64,000 bases of DNA from NCBI RefSeq assembly GCF_042427615.1, contig NZ_JBHMEZ010000011.1:248001-312000 (forward strand), written 5' to 3'. The position numbers were made by a program, and so were the translations under genes. Source of the stretch: Formosa undariae. Lineage in GTDB: Bacteria; Bacteroidota; Bacteroidia; Flavobacteriales; Flavobacteriaceae. Under the pieces are notes generated by a model. It ran no database searches. It was given only the letters and a program-made list of their open reading frames with translations, and was not told the DNA's origin. Positions 42,411 to 51,934 of the stretch are shown here, in pieces; positions within the stretch are counted from its first letter, which is position 1, and every line of letters begins with the position of its first letter.

Positions 42411-42938
42411 ATGAGTCCAGAAAAACACGAAACTTTTGATGTATTAATAGAAATTCCTAAAGGAAGTAGAAATAAATACGAATACGATTTTAAATTACAT
42501 AAAATTAGATTCGATAGAATGCTGTTTTCTTCAATGATGTATCCAGGAGATTATGGTTTTATTCCTGAAACTTTAGCATTAGATAAAGATCCATTAGATG
42601 TACTTGTACTAGGGCATCAACCAACTTACCCAATGACGGTTATGGAAGTGAGACCTATTGGAGTATTCCATATGACAGATGAAAAGGGGCCTGATGAGAA
42701 GATTATCTGTGTACCAGTTTCAGATCCTATTTGGAATAACAAAAATGATATCTCAGATTTAAACCCACACCGTTTAAAAGAAATTGAACACTTTTTCCAA
42801 GTTTATAAAGATTTAGAAGAAAAGAAAGTAGATACAGGTGGATGGAGTGATGCTGCAACAGCTTTAAAGGTGTATCATGAATGTGTAGACCGTTATAACA
42901 ATAGTGAACATAAAGCAAAAGGAGATTTTAAAATCTAA
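42411..42938 (+). CDS. ppa: Inorganic pyrophosphatase (family I)
   Basis: Soluble Mg-dependent pyrophosphatase of 175 residues that hydrolyses PPi from biosynthesis. The metal-binding signature is DKDPLDVLVL, with Asp58, Asp60 and Asp63; EIPKGSRNKYEYD and MMYPGDYGFIPETL are the other active-site strands. It is directly followed by a terminator and by the membrane-bound pyrophosphatase gene, so two unrelated PPi-hydrolysing enzymes are neighbours. Confidence 0.96.
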   Translation: MSPEKHETFDVLIEIPKGSRNKYEYDFKLHKIRFDRMLFSSMMYPGDYGFIPETLALDKDPLDVLVLGHQPTYPMTVMEVRPIGVFHMTDEKGPDEKIICVPVSDPIWNNKNDISDLNPHRLKEIEHFFQVYKDLEEKKVDTGGWSDAATALKVYHECVDRYNNSEHKAKGDFKI

Positions 42939-42958
42939 TTTTATTTTAAAAAAATAGT

Positions 42959-42994
42959 AAAAACCACATTTAACATGACAAATGTGGTTTTTTT
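42959..42994 (+). terminator. Terminator after ppa
   Basis: Arms AAAACCACATTT and AAATGTGGTTTT with a short loop and T7 tail. It separates ppa from hppA. Confidence 0.85.
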
Positions 42995-43060
42995 GTATTC
43001 TTTATTTAGGTATTTTTATAGTTACATAATTAACTAACTTTTATAAATTATCATTGAAAT

Positions 43061-45394
43061 ATGGAATATTTAGTAAAATTTTTACCACTCTTTGGGATTC
43101 TCGCATTAGTCTTTGTTTTCCTAAAAAGTGGTTGGGTATCTAAACAGGAAGTAGGTGACGAAAAAATGTCACGTATTGCCAAAAACATAGCAGATGGTGC
43201 TATGGCATTTTTAAAAGCAGAATATAAAGTTTTAGCCATTTTTGTGGCTGCTGTAGCAGTTCTGCTATATTTTAAAGGTGTTTCTGAGGTTGGATCTAGT
43301 GGAATTGTAGCCTTATCTTTTGTTGTAGGTGCTATTTGTTCTGCCTTAGCAGGATTCATTGGGATGAAAGTCGCAACCAAAGCCAATGTTAGAACAACAC
43401 AAGCAGCAAGAACATCATTAGGCAGGGCTTTAGAAGTTGCTTTTGCCGGAGGTGCAGTAATGGGCTTAGGTGTTGTTGGTTTAGGTATTTTAGGTTTAAG
43501 TGGGTTATTTATGCTGTATCAGAGCATGTGGCCAGGTGCAGAAAACTTATCTATGGTATTAAATGTGCTTTCAGGATTTTCTTTGGGAGCATCTTCTATA
43601 GCCTTATTCGCCCGTGTTGGTGGAGGTATTTATACTAAAGCAGCCGATGTTGGTGCCGATTTAGTAGGGAAAGTGGAAGCAGGTATTCCTGAAGATCACC
43701 CATTAAACCCTGCAACTATAGCAGATAACGTTGGAGACAATGTTGGAGATGTAGCAGGTATGGGAGCCGATTTATTCGAATCGTATGTTGGTTCTATTAT
43801 TGGTACTATGGTGTTAGGTGCTTTTATTTTAACACCTGAATTCGATGGTTTAGGAGCCGTGTATTTACCTTTAGTTCTAGGAGCTGTTGGTATTGTAATG
43901 TCTATTTTAGGAACATTCTTCGTAAAAGTAAAAGATGGTGGAAATCCACAAACAGCATTAAATATTGGAGAATTTGGTTCTGCAGGTTTAATGGTTGTCG
44001 CGTCTTATTTTATAATTAAAGCTTTAATCCCAGAATCTATTGAAGGTTTACCATTCGGATCTATGGGGGTTTTCGGAGCAACTGTTGCTGGTTTAATAGC
44101 TGGTTTAGGAGTTGGAAAAATAACCGAATATTATACAGCAACTGGTAAAAAACCAGTAATGTCTATTGTAAAACAATCTGAAACAGGATCGGCTACAAAT
44201 ATTATTGCAGGTTTAGGTGTTGGGATGATGTCTACAGCAATTCCGATTTTATTAATTGCAGCAGCAATTATGGTATCTCATTATTGTGCAGGTTTATATG
44301 GTATCGCTATCGCGGCAGTAGGAATGTTGGCAAATACAGGAATTCAATTGGCTGTAGATGCTTATGGACCTATTTGTGATAATGCTGGAGGTATTGCAGA
44401 AATGGCAGAATTACCAAAAGAAGTACGTGAACGTACCGATAAACTAGATGCTGTTGGTAATACAACTGCAGCTGTAGGAAAAGGATTTGCTATTGCTTCT
44501 GCCGCCTTAACGGCTTTAGCGCTTTTTGCAGCCTTTATGAAAACAGCAAATGTAACAGCTATCGACGTGTCTCACCCAAGTATTATGGCAGGACTTTTAG
44601 TAGGAGCTATGTTACCTTTTGTATTCTCTGCGTTATCGATGAATGCTGTTGGTCGTGCTGCTATGGCAATGATCGAAGAAGTACGTCGTCAGTTTAGAGA
44701 TATTCCTGAATTAAAAGCGGCTTTAGTAGTAATGCGTAAGTATGATTCAGATATGACTAAAGCATCTGTAGAAGATCGTGCTATTTTCGATAAAGCAGAT
44801 GGTGTTGCAGATTATGGAAAATGTATCGATATTTCAACTAAAGCATCGATTAGAGAAATGGTATTACCAGGATTATTAGCTATTGCAGTACCTGTTGCTG
44901 TTGGTTTTATTGGTGGTGCAGAAATGTTAGGAGGATTACTTGCCGGAGTTACATCGTGTGGTGTGTTAATGGCTATTTTCCAATCTAACGCTGGTGGTGC
45001 ATGGGATAATGCTAAAAAAACAATAGAAGAACAAGGTAGAAAAGGTACAGATGCACATAAAGCTGCAGTTGTAGGAGATACTGTTGGAGATCCATTTAAA
45101 GATACTTCAGGACCTTCTTTAAATATTTTATTGAAATTAATGTCGGTTGTGGCTTTAGTTATCGCACCAAGTATCGCTTTATCAGCAGATAAACTTACAG
45201 ATTACAATGAAAGTAATATAGGCGCTCAAACTGAAATGATTCAAGAAATTAGAAAAGAGGTTGAGATAAGTATTGACGAAACTGGAGAAAAAATTGCAGA
45301 AGTGACTACTATTAAAACCGTAAATGGTAAAGAAGTTGTAGAAACAATAATTTATGAAGGTGAAGATGTAAATCAATTCGTTCGTAAAAAATAG
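43061..45394 (+). CDS. hppA: Membrane-bound ion-translocating pyrophosphatase, K+-dependent type
   Basis: A 777-residue integral membrane enzyme with about 16 helices that uses PPi hydrolysis to pump H+ and/or Na+. Signature segments: GGGIYTKAADVGADLVGKVE (188-207) and DNVGDNVGDVAGMGADLFESY (222-242) hold the PPi/Mg-binding aspartates. The stretch GNTTAAVGKG (from Gly466) has Ala470 where K+-independent enzymes have Lys, which places it in the K+-dependent subclass. The ion pumped cannot be decided by eye. The C-terminus carries an unusual hydrophilic tail of about 65 residues (from LTDYNESNIGAQ, rich in Glu/Lys/Ile) after the last helix. Confidence 0.95.
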   Translation: MEYLVKFLPLFGILALVFVFLKSGWVSKQEVGDEKMSRIAKNIADGAMAFLKAEYKVLAIFVAAVAVLLYFKGVSEVGSSGIVALSFVVGAICSALAGFIGMKVATKANVRTTQAARTSLGRALEVAFAGGAVMGLGVVGLGILGLSGLFMLYQSMWPGAENLSMVLNVLSGFSLGASSIALFARVGGGIYTKAADVGADLVGKVEAGIPEDHPLNPATIADNVGDNVGDVAGMGADLFESYVGSIIGTMVLGAFILTPEFDGLGAVYLPLVLGAVGIVMSILGTFFVKVKDGGNPQTALNIGEFGSAGLMVVASYFIIKALIPESIEGLPFGSMGVFGATVAGLIAGLGVGKITEYYTATGKKPVMSIVKQSETGSATNIIAGLGVGMMSTAIPILLIAAAIMVSHYCAGLYGIAIAAVGMLANTGIQLAVDAYGPICDNAGGIAEMAELPKEVRERTDKLDAVGNTTAAVGKGFAIASAALTALALFAAFMKTANVTAIDVSHPSIMAGLLVGAMLPFVFSALSMNAVGRAAMAMIEEVRRQFRDIPELKAALVVMRKYDSDMTKASVEDRAIFDKADGVADYGKCIDISTKASIREMVLPGLLAIAVPVAVGFIGGAEMLGGLLAGVTSCGVLMAIFQSNAGGAWDNAKKTIEEQGRKGTDAHKAAVVGDTVGDPFKDTSGPSLNILLKLMSVVALVIAPSIALSADKLTDYNESNIGAQTEMIQEIRKEVEISIDETGEKIAEVTTIKTVNGKEVVETIIYEGEDVNQFVRKK

Positions 45395-45415
45395 AAAATT
45401 AATTTAGTTCTCATT

Positions 45416-45450
45416 AAACCGTCTAGAAAGTACTTTTTAGACGGTTTTTT
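45416..45450 (+). terminator. Terminator after hppA
   Basis: Arms AAACCGTCTAGAAAGT and ACTTTTTAGACGGTTT (one mismatch-like position) and a T6 tail. An ATG at 45452 abuts the tail, which argues against using that ATG as a start. Confidence 0.85.
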
Positions 45451-45514
45451 AATGAATTATAATTTAAGGTTCGGTAATAATCCGGTATTTTTACAGTCAG
45501 TTTTAAAATTATGT

Positions 45515-46513
45515 ATGTTTAAAAAAGATCCGTTACAAATTATTGCATTTCAGAGCTATGGAACCAATACGCATTTTTATTTGCGTGGTAGAGCTTTGGA
45601 AGATGAAACCATAGATTTGCAGCAAAAAGGATTGTTTAAACTTTTAATAAATACATATAAACGATTTGAAAGTGATGAGGTTAAAAATATCGAGCTGAAT
45701 TTACGTCTACCAAATGATAAGGTGGTAAAGGTGAAAACCGATGCTCATGGTTATTTTAAATCGGAAGAAAAATTTGAAAATCTACAGGATTTAACTAATG
45801 ATGAAGGTTGGTTGCAAATTGTAGCATCTTATAGTGATGTAAATATTAAGCGAAAAATTACCAACGACAATCGGTTCCCCGCAGAAATTTTAATTCCTTC
45901 TAAGTCTGTTGCTTTTGGAGTAATTAGCGATATAGACGATACTATAATACACACAGGTGTTGCTTCATTTTTAAAATGGAGGGTGCTTATAAATACCTTT
46001 TTTAAAGGTGCTTTTAAACGGATTCCTTTAGAAGGTGCAGCAGAATTTTATCATATGTTACATAAGGGAAGTTCTGGAGTAAATGCAAATCCTATTTTTT
46101 ATGTGAGTCATAGTCCCTGGAATTTATACCGTTACTTAAAATTTTTTCTAAAGACTAATGATTTTCCTAAAGGACCAATTCTCTTACGGAGTATGAATAG
46201 TATTTTCAAAAGAAAAAAAGCAAGTGAGAAGCCTGAAAAACAAAAGGAAATTATAAATATTCTTAAAATGTATCCCGAATTAAACTTTATTCTTATTGGG
46301 GATAGTGGCGAACACGACGCCGATATTTATATAGAAATTGCAGAATTATTTCCTAAACGTATTTTAGCTATTTATTTAAGATCTGTAGATCACAAAGAAA
46401 AAATGCTACGCGTAAAAGGGATCTTTGACGCGTATAAAACAACTCCGGCTTTATTAGTGAATTCTAGCAAGGAAGCTATAGACCATGCTAGAGAAAGTGG
46501 GTTTATTCAGTAA
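45515..46513 (+). CDS. App1-type phosphatidate phosphatase domain protein (DUF2183)
   Basis: A 332-residue protein with a haloacid-dehalogenase-type catalytic motif FGVISDIDDTIIHTG (Asp139-x-Asp141-x-Thr143) and later FILIGDSGEHDADIY, as in yeast App1 phosphatidate phosphatase. Residues 1-130 form a beta-rich domain (HFYLRGRALEDE). Likely substrate is a phospholipid-derived phosphate, by family only. I start at 45515 (MFKKDPLQII); the ATG at 45452 lies in the tail of the hppA terminator and would add 21 residues of unlikely sequence. No signal peptide with the chosen start. Confidence 0.85.
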   Translation: MFKKDPLQIIAFQSYGTNTHFYLRGRALEDETIDLQQKGLFKLLINTYKRFESDEVKNIELNLRLPNDKVVKVKTDAHGYFKSEEKFENLQDLTNDEGWLQIVASYSDVNIKRKITNDNRFPAEILIPSKSVAFGVISDIDDTIIHTGVASFLKWRVLINTFFKGAFKRIPLEGAAEFYHMLHKGSSGVNANPIFYVSHSPWNLYRYLKFFLKTNDFPKGPILLRSMNSIFKRKKASEKPEKQKEIINILKMYPELNFILIGDSGEHDADIYIEIAELFPKRILAIYLRSVDHKEKMLRVKGIFDAYKTTPALLVNSSKEAIDHARESGFIQ

Positions 46514-46517
46514 TACT

Positions 46518-47132
46518 CTAGAATAAACCGTTTATTTCAGCATCAATTCTGTTAATTACATAACCTAAATCTTCTGGGTTATCTACAAAATCTAAATTGT
46601 CTACATCAATTATTAAAAGTTTCCCTTTGTTATAACCATGAATCCAAGCTTCGTAACGTTCGTTTAATCGACTTAAGTAATCAATACTTATCGAGTTTTC
46701 GTAATCACGACCACGTTTTTGGATTTGTCCTACTAAATTAGGAATAGAACTTCTTAAATAAATTAATAAATCAGGACCTTGAACAACAGATTCCATTAAA
46801 TCGAAAAGTGAGCGGTAATTCTCAAAATCACGATTCGTCATTAAACCCATAGCATGTAAGTTAGGGGCGAAAATATGAGCATCTTCATAAATCGTGCGGT
46901 CTTGAACAATATCTTTTCCGCTTTCTCTAATCTGAAGTACTTGTCTAAAACGGCTATTTAAAAAGTACACTTGCAGATTAAAACTCCAGCGTTCCATCTG
47001 ATTATAAAAATCGTCTAAATACGGGTTGTCTACAACATCTTCTAATTGGGCTTCCCATTTAAAATGTTTAGCAAGTAATTTGGTTAGCGTTGTTTTTCCA
47101 GCGCCAATATTTCCGGCAATTGCTACATGCAT
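46518..47132 (-). CDS. Deoxynucleoside kinase (stand-alone)
   Basis: A 204-residue kinase of the dCK/dGK/TK2-like family. P-loop GNIGAGKT (7-14), the DRT region in IVQDRTIYEDAHIFA, and the lid arginines in IQKRGRDYENSI are present. It phosphorylates deoxynucleosides with ATP for DNA precursor salvage; base preference is unknown. It is homologous to the C-terminal half of the folK fusion at 9698-10819 (shared KRGRDYE, GNIGAGKT). The gene is 3 bp from the downstream end of the 259-residue secreted protein gene, both on the minus strand, suggesting one operon. Confidence 0.92.
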   Translation of the reverse strand: MHVAIAGNIGAGKTTLTKLLAKHFKWEAQLEDVVDNPYLDDFYNQMERWSFNLQVYFLNSRFRQVLQIRESGKDIVQDRTIYEDAHIFAPNLHAMGLMTNRDFENYRSLFDLMESVVQGPDLLIYLRSSIPNLVGQIQKRGRDYENSISIDYLSRLNERYEAWIHGYNKGKLLIIDVDNLDFVDNPEDLGYVINRIDAEINGLF

Positions 47133-47135
47133 AAT

Positions 47136-47915
47136 TTAGAGTGTTTTTAAATGGAATTGATTCAGAGTTTTCAGGTCGTAAATATACAAGGTTTCATTGG
47201 TAAGCAAAAACTGTTTTATTAATAAATCAGGTAGCTCTATTTTAACGAAGTGTGTGGTCCCTTTCTTAAGATAGAATAATTCATCTTTTTTCTGAAGTAC
47301 TAAATTCTCGTTGCTTTCATCTAATTTGGTAAAGCCTTCATTTTTAATTTTTTGAATCAAAGAGCCGACGTAATTAAATTGATAGATATACGCTTTAGTG
47401 AGTAACCAACACCAGTTATAATTGCTTGTAATATCTAAAACTTCAGAATTTATAGGTGTTGTAGACGCTCTTAAAGTATTTGTTTTATAGTCGAAAAGCT
47501 CTAATTGTTGTGTGTTGTCGTTAAATAACCACAAGGTCGTGTCGTATCCGGTAGAAATATGTGATGGATTTCTGTACGGTGCGATAGTATTGAAGTCTAT
47601 TTTGAAAATTTCAGCCAAGCGATTATCTAAAATGATAATGGTATTAAAATTCTGATAAAACAAATTCAAACGCAACGGATTAAAAGTATTAACCGTGTGT
47701 ATTGTGCCTAACTGAAGATTGGTATAATGTAAAGTTTGTTCGGTAGTTTGTTTAGAAAATTCATTACGATTAATATAATATGTCGTTTCTAAAGCATCTG
47801 CATCTATAAAAGAAGACACCTTAAGTTGTTCAGATTTTTTTAAAGAAGCTTGAATGGAAGGTTGGCTATGTAAATATAGCGTTGTAAATAGGAAAACGTA
47901 GCTTATGAATTTCAT
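47136..47915 (-). CDS. Secreted hypothetical protein, possible beta-propeller
   Basis: A 259-residue protein that I do not recognise. A signal peptide (MKFISYVFLFTTLYLHSQ) is followed by a beta-rich chain with blade-like stretches (IIILDNRLAEIFKIDFN, DTTLWLFNDNTQQLELFDYKTN, YNWCWLLTKAYIYQFNYVGS, ETLYIYDLKTLNQFHLK). I start at 47915; an ATG at 47930 adds only five residues. It is upstream of and probably cotranscribed with the deoxynucleoside kinase gene; pairs of such a protein with dNK occur in related genomes from memory, but the link is unexplained. Confidence 0.72.
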   Translation of the reverse strand: MKFISYVFLFTTLYLHSQPSIQASLKKSEQLKVSSFIDADALETTYYINRNEFSKQTTEQTLHYTNLQLGTIHTVNTFNPLRLNLFYQNFNTIIILDNRLAEIFKIDFNTIAPYRNPSHISTGYDTTLWLFNDNTQQLELFDYKTNTLRASTTPINSEVLDITSNYNWCWLLTKAYIYQFNYVGSLIQKIKNEGFTKLDESNENLVLQKKDELFYLKKGTTHFVKIELPDLLIKQFLLTNETLYIYDLKTLNQFHLKTL

Positions 47916-48085
47916 AATTGAAAAGTACAAAATTAGAGTGTTTATTTCATGAAATTCTTCGGTATGTATCTTTTACAATTGATTTTAAAATAATAAATAA
48001 AAAAAAAGAGGACTAATTCATTAAACGAATAGTAAAAAGGTAAGTCTTAGAATAACATATTAACCCGGAATAATTACAATTAGAT

Positions 48086-48931
48086 ATGAAATCACAATTT
48101 TTTAGAATGATCTTAGTGTGTTTATGCACTGTTTTTTCAATGCAATTATTTGCTCAAGCAGATTTTCAAGGACAAGCTGTTTACGATTCAAAAACGTCAG
48201 CAGAAATGCCGGATTTTGGAGACAGGCAGATGAGTGAAGAGCAGAAAAAAAGGTTCCAAGAACGTCTGAAGTCTATGTTTGAAAAGACGTACGTATTATC
48301 GTTTAACCGTTCCGAGTCTATTTATAAGGAAGAAGAAAAATTAGAGTCTCCAACATCTGGTGGTAGAGGATTTAGAGGATTGGATATGTCTGCTGGAGCG
48401 AAGTATAAAAATATTAAAACAAATGAGGTTATTGTAGATCAAGAGTTTTTTGGAAAGCAGTTTCTTATAAAAGATAGTTTACCAAAGTTAGTTTGGAAAA
48501 TGGAAAACGAATCTAAGCAAATTGGTCAGTATACCGCTTTTAAGGCAACAGCTGTTAAATTAGCTAGTGCAGCAGACATAACTAGTTTTGGAGGTCCTAG
48601 AAAAGAAGACGGTGCAGAGAAAAATAAGGAAGAAAACGATAAGCCTAAAGAAATCTTGGTAACGGCTTGGTATACGCCGCAAATTCCGGTGAACCAAGGG
48701 CCTGGAGATTATTGGGGATTACCAGGATTGATATTAGAAATTAGTGCTGATAAAACGACTATTTTATGTTCTAAAATTATTCTAAATCCTAAAGAAAACT
48801 ACGAAATTAAAGTGCCTAAAAAAGGGAAAGAGGTTACACAAGCAGAGTACGATGAAATTGTGAAGAAGAAGATAGAAGAAATGCGTGAGATAGGTGGTAA
48901 TCGTCGTCCAGGTGGTGGAGGTAGACGTTAA
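48086..48931 (+). CDS. GLPGLI family protein
   Basis: A 281-residue envelope protein of the GLPGLI family (TIGR01200), named for the motif found here as YWGLPGLILEIS (211-216). Signal peptide about 1-24 (LFAQA). The C-terminus is basic and glycine-rich (NRRPGGGGRR). The genes of this family usually sit next to an outer-membrane receptor, as here with 31 bp between. Function is not established; a role in outer-membrane protein assembly or in handling what the receptor imports has been guessed. Confidence 0.9.
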   Translation: MKSQFFRMILVCLCTVFSMQLFAQADFQGQAVYDSKTSAEMPDFGDRQMSEEQKKRFQERLKSMFEKTYVLSFNRSESIYKEEEKLESPTSGGRGFRGLDMSAGAKYKNIKTNEVIVDQEFFGKQFLIKDSLPKLVWKMENESKQIGQYTAFKATAVKLASAADITSFGGPRKEDGAEKNKEENDKPKEILVTAWYTPQIPVNQGPGDYWGLPGLILEISADKTTILCSKIILNPKENYEIKVPKKGKEVTQAEYDEIVKKKIEEMREIGGNRRPGGGGRR

Positions 48932-48962
48932 TATTTAAATTTAAGAAGATATAAATTAGATA

Positions 48963-51668
48963 ATGAAAAAAGGATTAGTAATAGTATTGCTATTTGCTGT
49001 AAACTTAAGTTTCGGGCAATTAAAATTGGAAGGAATTGTTAAAGATAGTATAGGAAACCCGTTAGAGTTAGCCAATATTATAGCTATAAATACAGAGACC
49101 CAAGCATTAGAATCTTATGGGATTACAGATCCTAATGGGGTGTATAAATTATCGATTTCTAAAAACTCAAATTACAATGTACAGGTTAGTTATATTGGAA
49201 TGAGAACAGAACAATTAGCTGTAGAAACAACCGATAAAAATATTTACAAAACCTTTGTTATGTATGGCGATAATACATTAGACGAGATAGAGTTGATTTA
49301 TGAAATGCCAGTTACTGTTAAAGGAGATACTATTATATATAATGCCGATTCTTTTAAAAACGGTACAGAACGAAAATTAGAAGATGTTCTTAAAAAATTG
49401 CCTGGTGTCGAGATAAATGATGATGGCGAAATTGAAGTGGAAGGTAATGTAGTGAGTAAGGTCATGGTCGATGGCAAAGATTTTTTCGATGGTGATTCTA
49501 AATTAGCAACAAAAAATATCCCATCTAATGCAATAGATAAAATTGAAGTATTAAAGAATTTTGCAGAGGTTGGGCAGTTAAGTGGTGTTACCAATAATTC
49601 TGAAAATGTGGCGATAAACATCCGATTAAAAGAGGGGAAAAAGAATTTCTGGTTTGGAGATATTACAGGAGGTTCTGGAATAGCCGATGAGAATGGTTTG
49701 TATATTTTTCAGCCGAAGTTATTTTATTACAGTCCTAAATACAGTATTAATCTAATTGGAGATTTAAATAATATTGGAGAAATCGCTTTCTCGAGACGAG
49801 ATTATTTCAACTTTACAGGCGGATTTAAATCACCAAGCAGATCGAGTGGTACAAATATTGATTTGGGAAGTAATAGTTTAGGTTTTTTATCACTTCAGAA
49901 TAATAGAGCACAGGATATTGTTACAAAATTTGGAGCAGCTAATTTTAGCTATTCGCCAAATGAAGCCTTAGATCTTAGTGGTTTTGGTATTTTCTCTAGT
50001 AGCAGAATTGGCATGCAGATAAATAATAGTATTACTTATACGAATACGGATTTAGGCGTTCCAGATGAGGTTACCGAGAGTAAAACGAAACAGCGTAGCG
50101 ATTTAGGAATGTTAAAACTTAGTGTGGGCTATAAGCCAAATACCGATAACCAATTGGATTACGATGTGATGGCGAGAATATCTAAAGAATCTCAAGATCA
50201 GTTTGAAATATCTTCAATACTAGGAAACACAATGCAGTACGAGTCTTCTAGTCCGTTTAGTATTAATCAAAATTTTAATTACTACTATACTTTAGACGAA
50301 AAGCATATCTTTTCTACAGAAATACAACATTTGTGGCAAGACGAAGACCCTTTCTATAATGCCATTATAGAGAACAAAACGACTTACGAAACTACGGGTG
50401 ATGCTTTAGGTTTAAACGATCAGCAAATAGATTATAATGTTAATCAAGATAAGCGTGTAAAATCAAATCAAGTAGATGCGAAAGTGGATTACTTTAATAT
50501 CTTGAATGCAAAAAGTAATTTAAATGTAACCGTAGGAACGATATATAGTCATCAAAAATTTAATTCTAATATCTTTCAGTTATTAGACGATGATTCGGTT
50601 TTTGATCCTACACCAACGATTAACGATGGTTTGTCTGAAAATAATATTCAATATTCCTTTTCTGATTTATATGTCGGACTACATTATACCTTAAAGACTG
50701 GTATATTTACTTTTACACCAGGTGCATCGGTACATTCTTATAGTAGCAATAATGAGCAATTTGGTGAAGAGTTTCAGGATGATTTCTTTAAAATTCTACC
50801 AGATATGGATGTTCGACTTCAGTTTAAAAAAACGGAGCGTCTAGTTTTAAATTATAGTATGCAAACGCAATTTACGGATGTTACACAATTAGCAGGCGGG
50901 TTGGTTATGAATAGTTATAACTCGTTCTTTAGTGGGAATGAAGTATTAGACAACGCTATTTCTCATGCGGTACGTTTGTCTTATTCAAGCTTTAATATGT
51001 TTAATTATACCAATGTTTTTGCTAATGTAAACTATAATAAGAGTATCGATAATATTAGAAATATTACCAATTTCGAAGGTGTAATCCGTTCTAATTCGCC
51101 TTTTAACTCGGCTTATGCAGATGAAACTGTTTCGGCTAGTGGACGTTTTCAGAGACGTTTTGGTAAGTTTCAAACGTCGGCGAATGCACAGTTTAATTAT
51201 TCAAAATTTAATCAGTTTATTCAAAATAACAGATCTGTAAACGAAAACTATACTCAGAATTATGGGTTAGAATTACGTTCTAATTTTAATGATGCACCGA
51301 ATTTTGGAATTGGATATAATTACAGTATTCAAGATAGTGATCAAGGAGATACGCGTACTAAGTTTTTCACATCGTCTCCTCGTGTCGAATTTGATGCCTT
51401 AATATGGAAAGTGTTAACCTTTAAAACAGATTATACGTATAACGATTTTAGAAATGAAGAACGTTCTTTAAACGATTACGAATTTTGGAACGCATCTTTA
51501 GCGTATCGAAAAGATGAAGATAGTAAATGGGAATTCGAATTAAAGGCGACCAACTTATTAGATACAAAAACACAGAGTCAAAGTAGTACATCAGACATTT
51601 CTGTAAGTGCAACAGATTACTACATACAGCCGAGATATGTTACTTTACGTGCTATTTATTCGCTTTAA
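48963..51668 (+). CDS. TonB-dependent receptor-like outer-membrane protein (GLPGLI partner)
   Basis: A 901-residue outer-membrane protein with a signal peptide (1-18), a CarboxypepD_reg-like N-terminal domain (about 19-105), a plug-like domain (about 120-225, GDTIIYNADSFKNGTERKLEDVLKK and VMVDGKDFF) and a long beta-barrel ending in YVTLRAIYSL. The plug and barrel are typical of the Bacteroidota 'outer membrane beta-barrel family' that pairs with GLPGLI proteins and is distinct from SusC. A clear TonB box is not evident. Ligand unknown. No SusD gene is nearby, so this is not a polysaccharide utilisation locus. Confidence 0.87.
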   Translation: MKKGLVIVLLFAVNLSFGQLKLEGIVKDSIGNPLELANIIAINTETQALESYGITDPNGVYKLSISKNSNYNVQVSYIGMRTEQLAVETTDKNIYKTFVMYGDNTLDEIELIYEMPVTVKGDTIIYNADSFKNGTERKLEDVLKKLPGVEINDDGEIEVEGNVVSKVMVDGKDFFDGDSKLATKNIPSNAIDKIEVLKNFAEVGQLSGVTNNSENVAINIRLKEGKKNFWFGDITGGSGIADENGLYIFQPKLFYYSPKYSINLIGDLNNIGEIAFSRRDYFNFTGGFKSPSRSSGTNIDLGSNSLGFLSLQNNRAQDIVTKFGAANFSYSPNEALDLSGFGIFSSSRIGMQINNSITYTNTDLGVPDEVTESKTKQRSDLGMLKLSVGYKPNTDNQLDYDVMARISKESQDQFEISSILGNTMQYESSSPFSINQNFNYYYTLDEKHIFSTEIQHLWQDEDPFYNAIIENKTTYETTGDALGLNDQQIDYNVNQDKRVKSNQVDAKVDYFNILNAKSNLNVTVGTIYSHQKFNSNIFQLLDDDSVFDPTPTINDGLSENNIQYSFSDLYVGLHYTLKTGIFTFTPGASVHSYSSNNEQFGEEFQDDFFKILPDMDVRLQFKKTERLVLNYSMQTQFTDVTQLAGGLVMNSYNSFFSGNEVLDNAISHAVRLSYSSFNMFNYTNVFANVNYNKSIDNIRNITNFEGVIRSNSPFNSAYADETVSASGRFQRRFGKFQTSANAQFNYSKFNQFIQNNRSVNENYTQNYGLELRSNFNDAPNFGIGYNYSIQDSDQGDTRTKFFTSSPRVEFDALIWKVLTFKTDYTYNDFRNEERSLNDYEFWNASLAYRKDEDSKWEFELKATNLLDTKTQSQSSTSDISVSATDYYIQPRYVTLRAIYSL

Positions 51669-51764
51669 TTGAAATAAAACTAAACTGAAATAAAATATTT
51701 TAGAATCTTAAATATTGATTTTCAGGGCTTAATATTTTAGTTCTTAAAAAGGGCTTAATTTTTA

Positions 51765-51794
51765 TTTGAAATATTAAAAAAAGTTATATATTTG
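51765..51794 (+). promoter_or_regulatory. Promoter of tRNA-Tyr
   Basis: TTTG at 51765-51768, an 18-nt spacer, TATATTTG at 51787-51794, a full match to the Bacteroidota consensus. Transcription would start only a few bases before the tRNA. Confidence 0.75.
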
Positions 51795-51805
51795 CCACCG
51801 GTTTT

Positions 51806-51887
<82 letters not shown>

Positions 51888-51888
51888 C

Positions 51889-51920
51889 AAAAAAGCAAGC
51901 TATAATAGCTTGCTTTTTTT
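51889..51920 (+). terminator. Terminator after tRNA-Tyr
   Basis: Arms AAAAAAGCAAGCTA and TAGCTTGCTTTTTT around a TAA loop, with A- and T-runs at the two ends. Confidence 0.88.
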
Positions 51921-51934
51921 ATGTCTAAATATTT

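Noticed and set aside
43051..43386. Minus-strand open frame of 111 codons
   Set aside because: It lies opposite the first helices of hppA, which is a clear full-length family member.
45452..45514. ATG at 45452 as the start of the App1-like protein
   Set aside because: It directly follows the T-tail of the hppA terminator, leaving no room for a leader; the ATG at 45515 begins the conserved part.
48963..51668. Part of a SusCD polysaccharide utilisation locus
   Set aside because: No SusD-like lipoprotein, glycoside hydrolase or regulator is adjacent; the neighbour is a GLPGLI protein.
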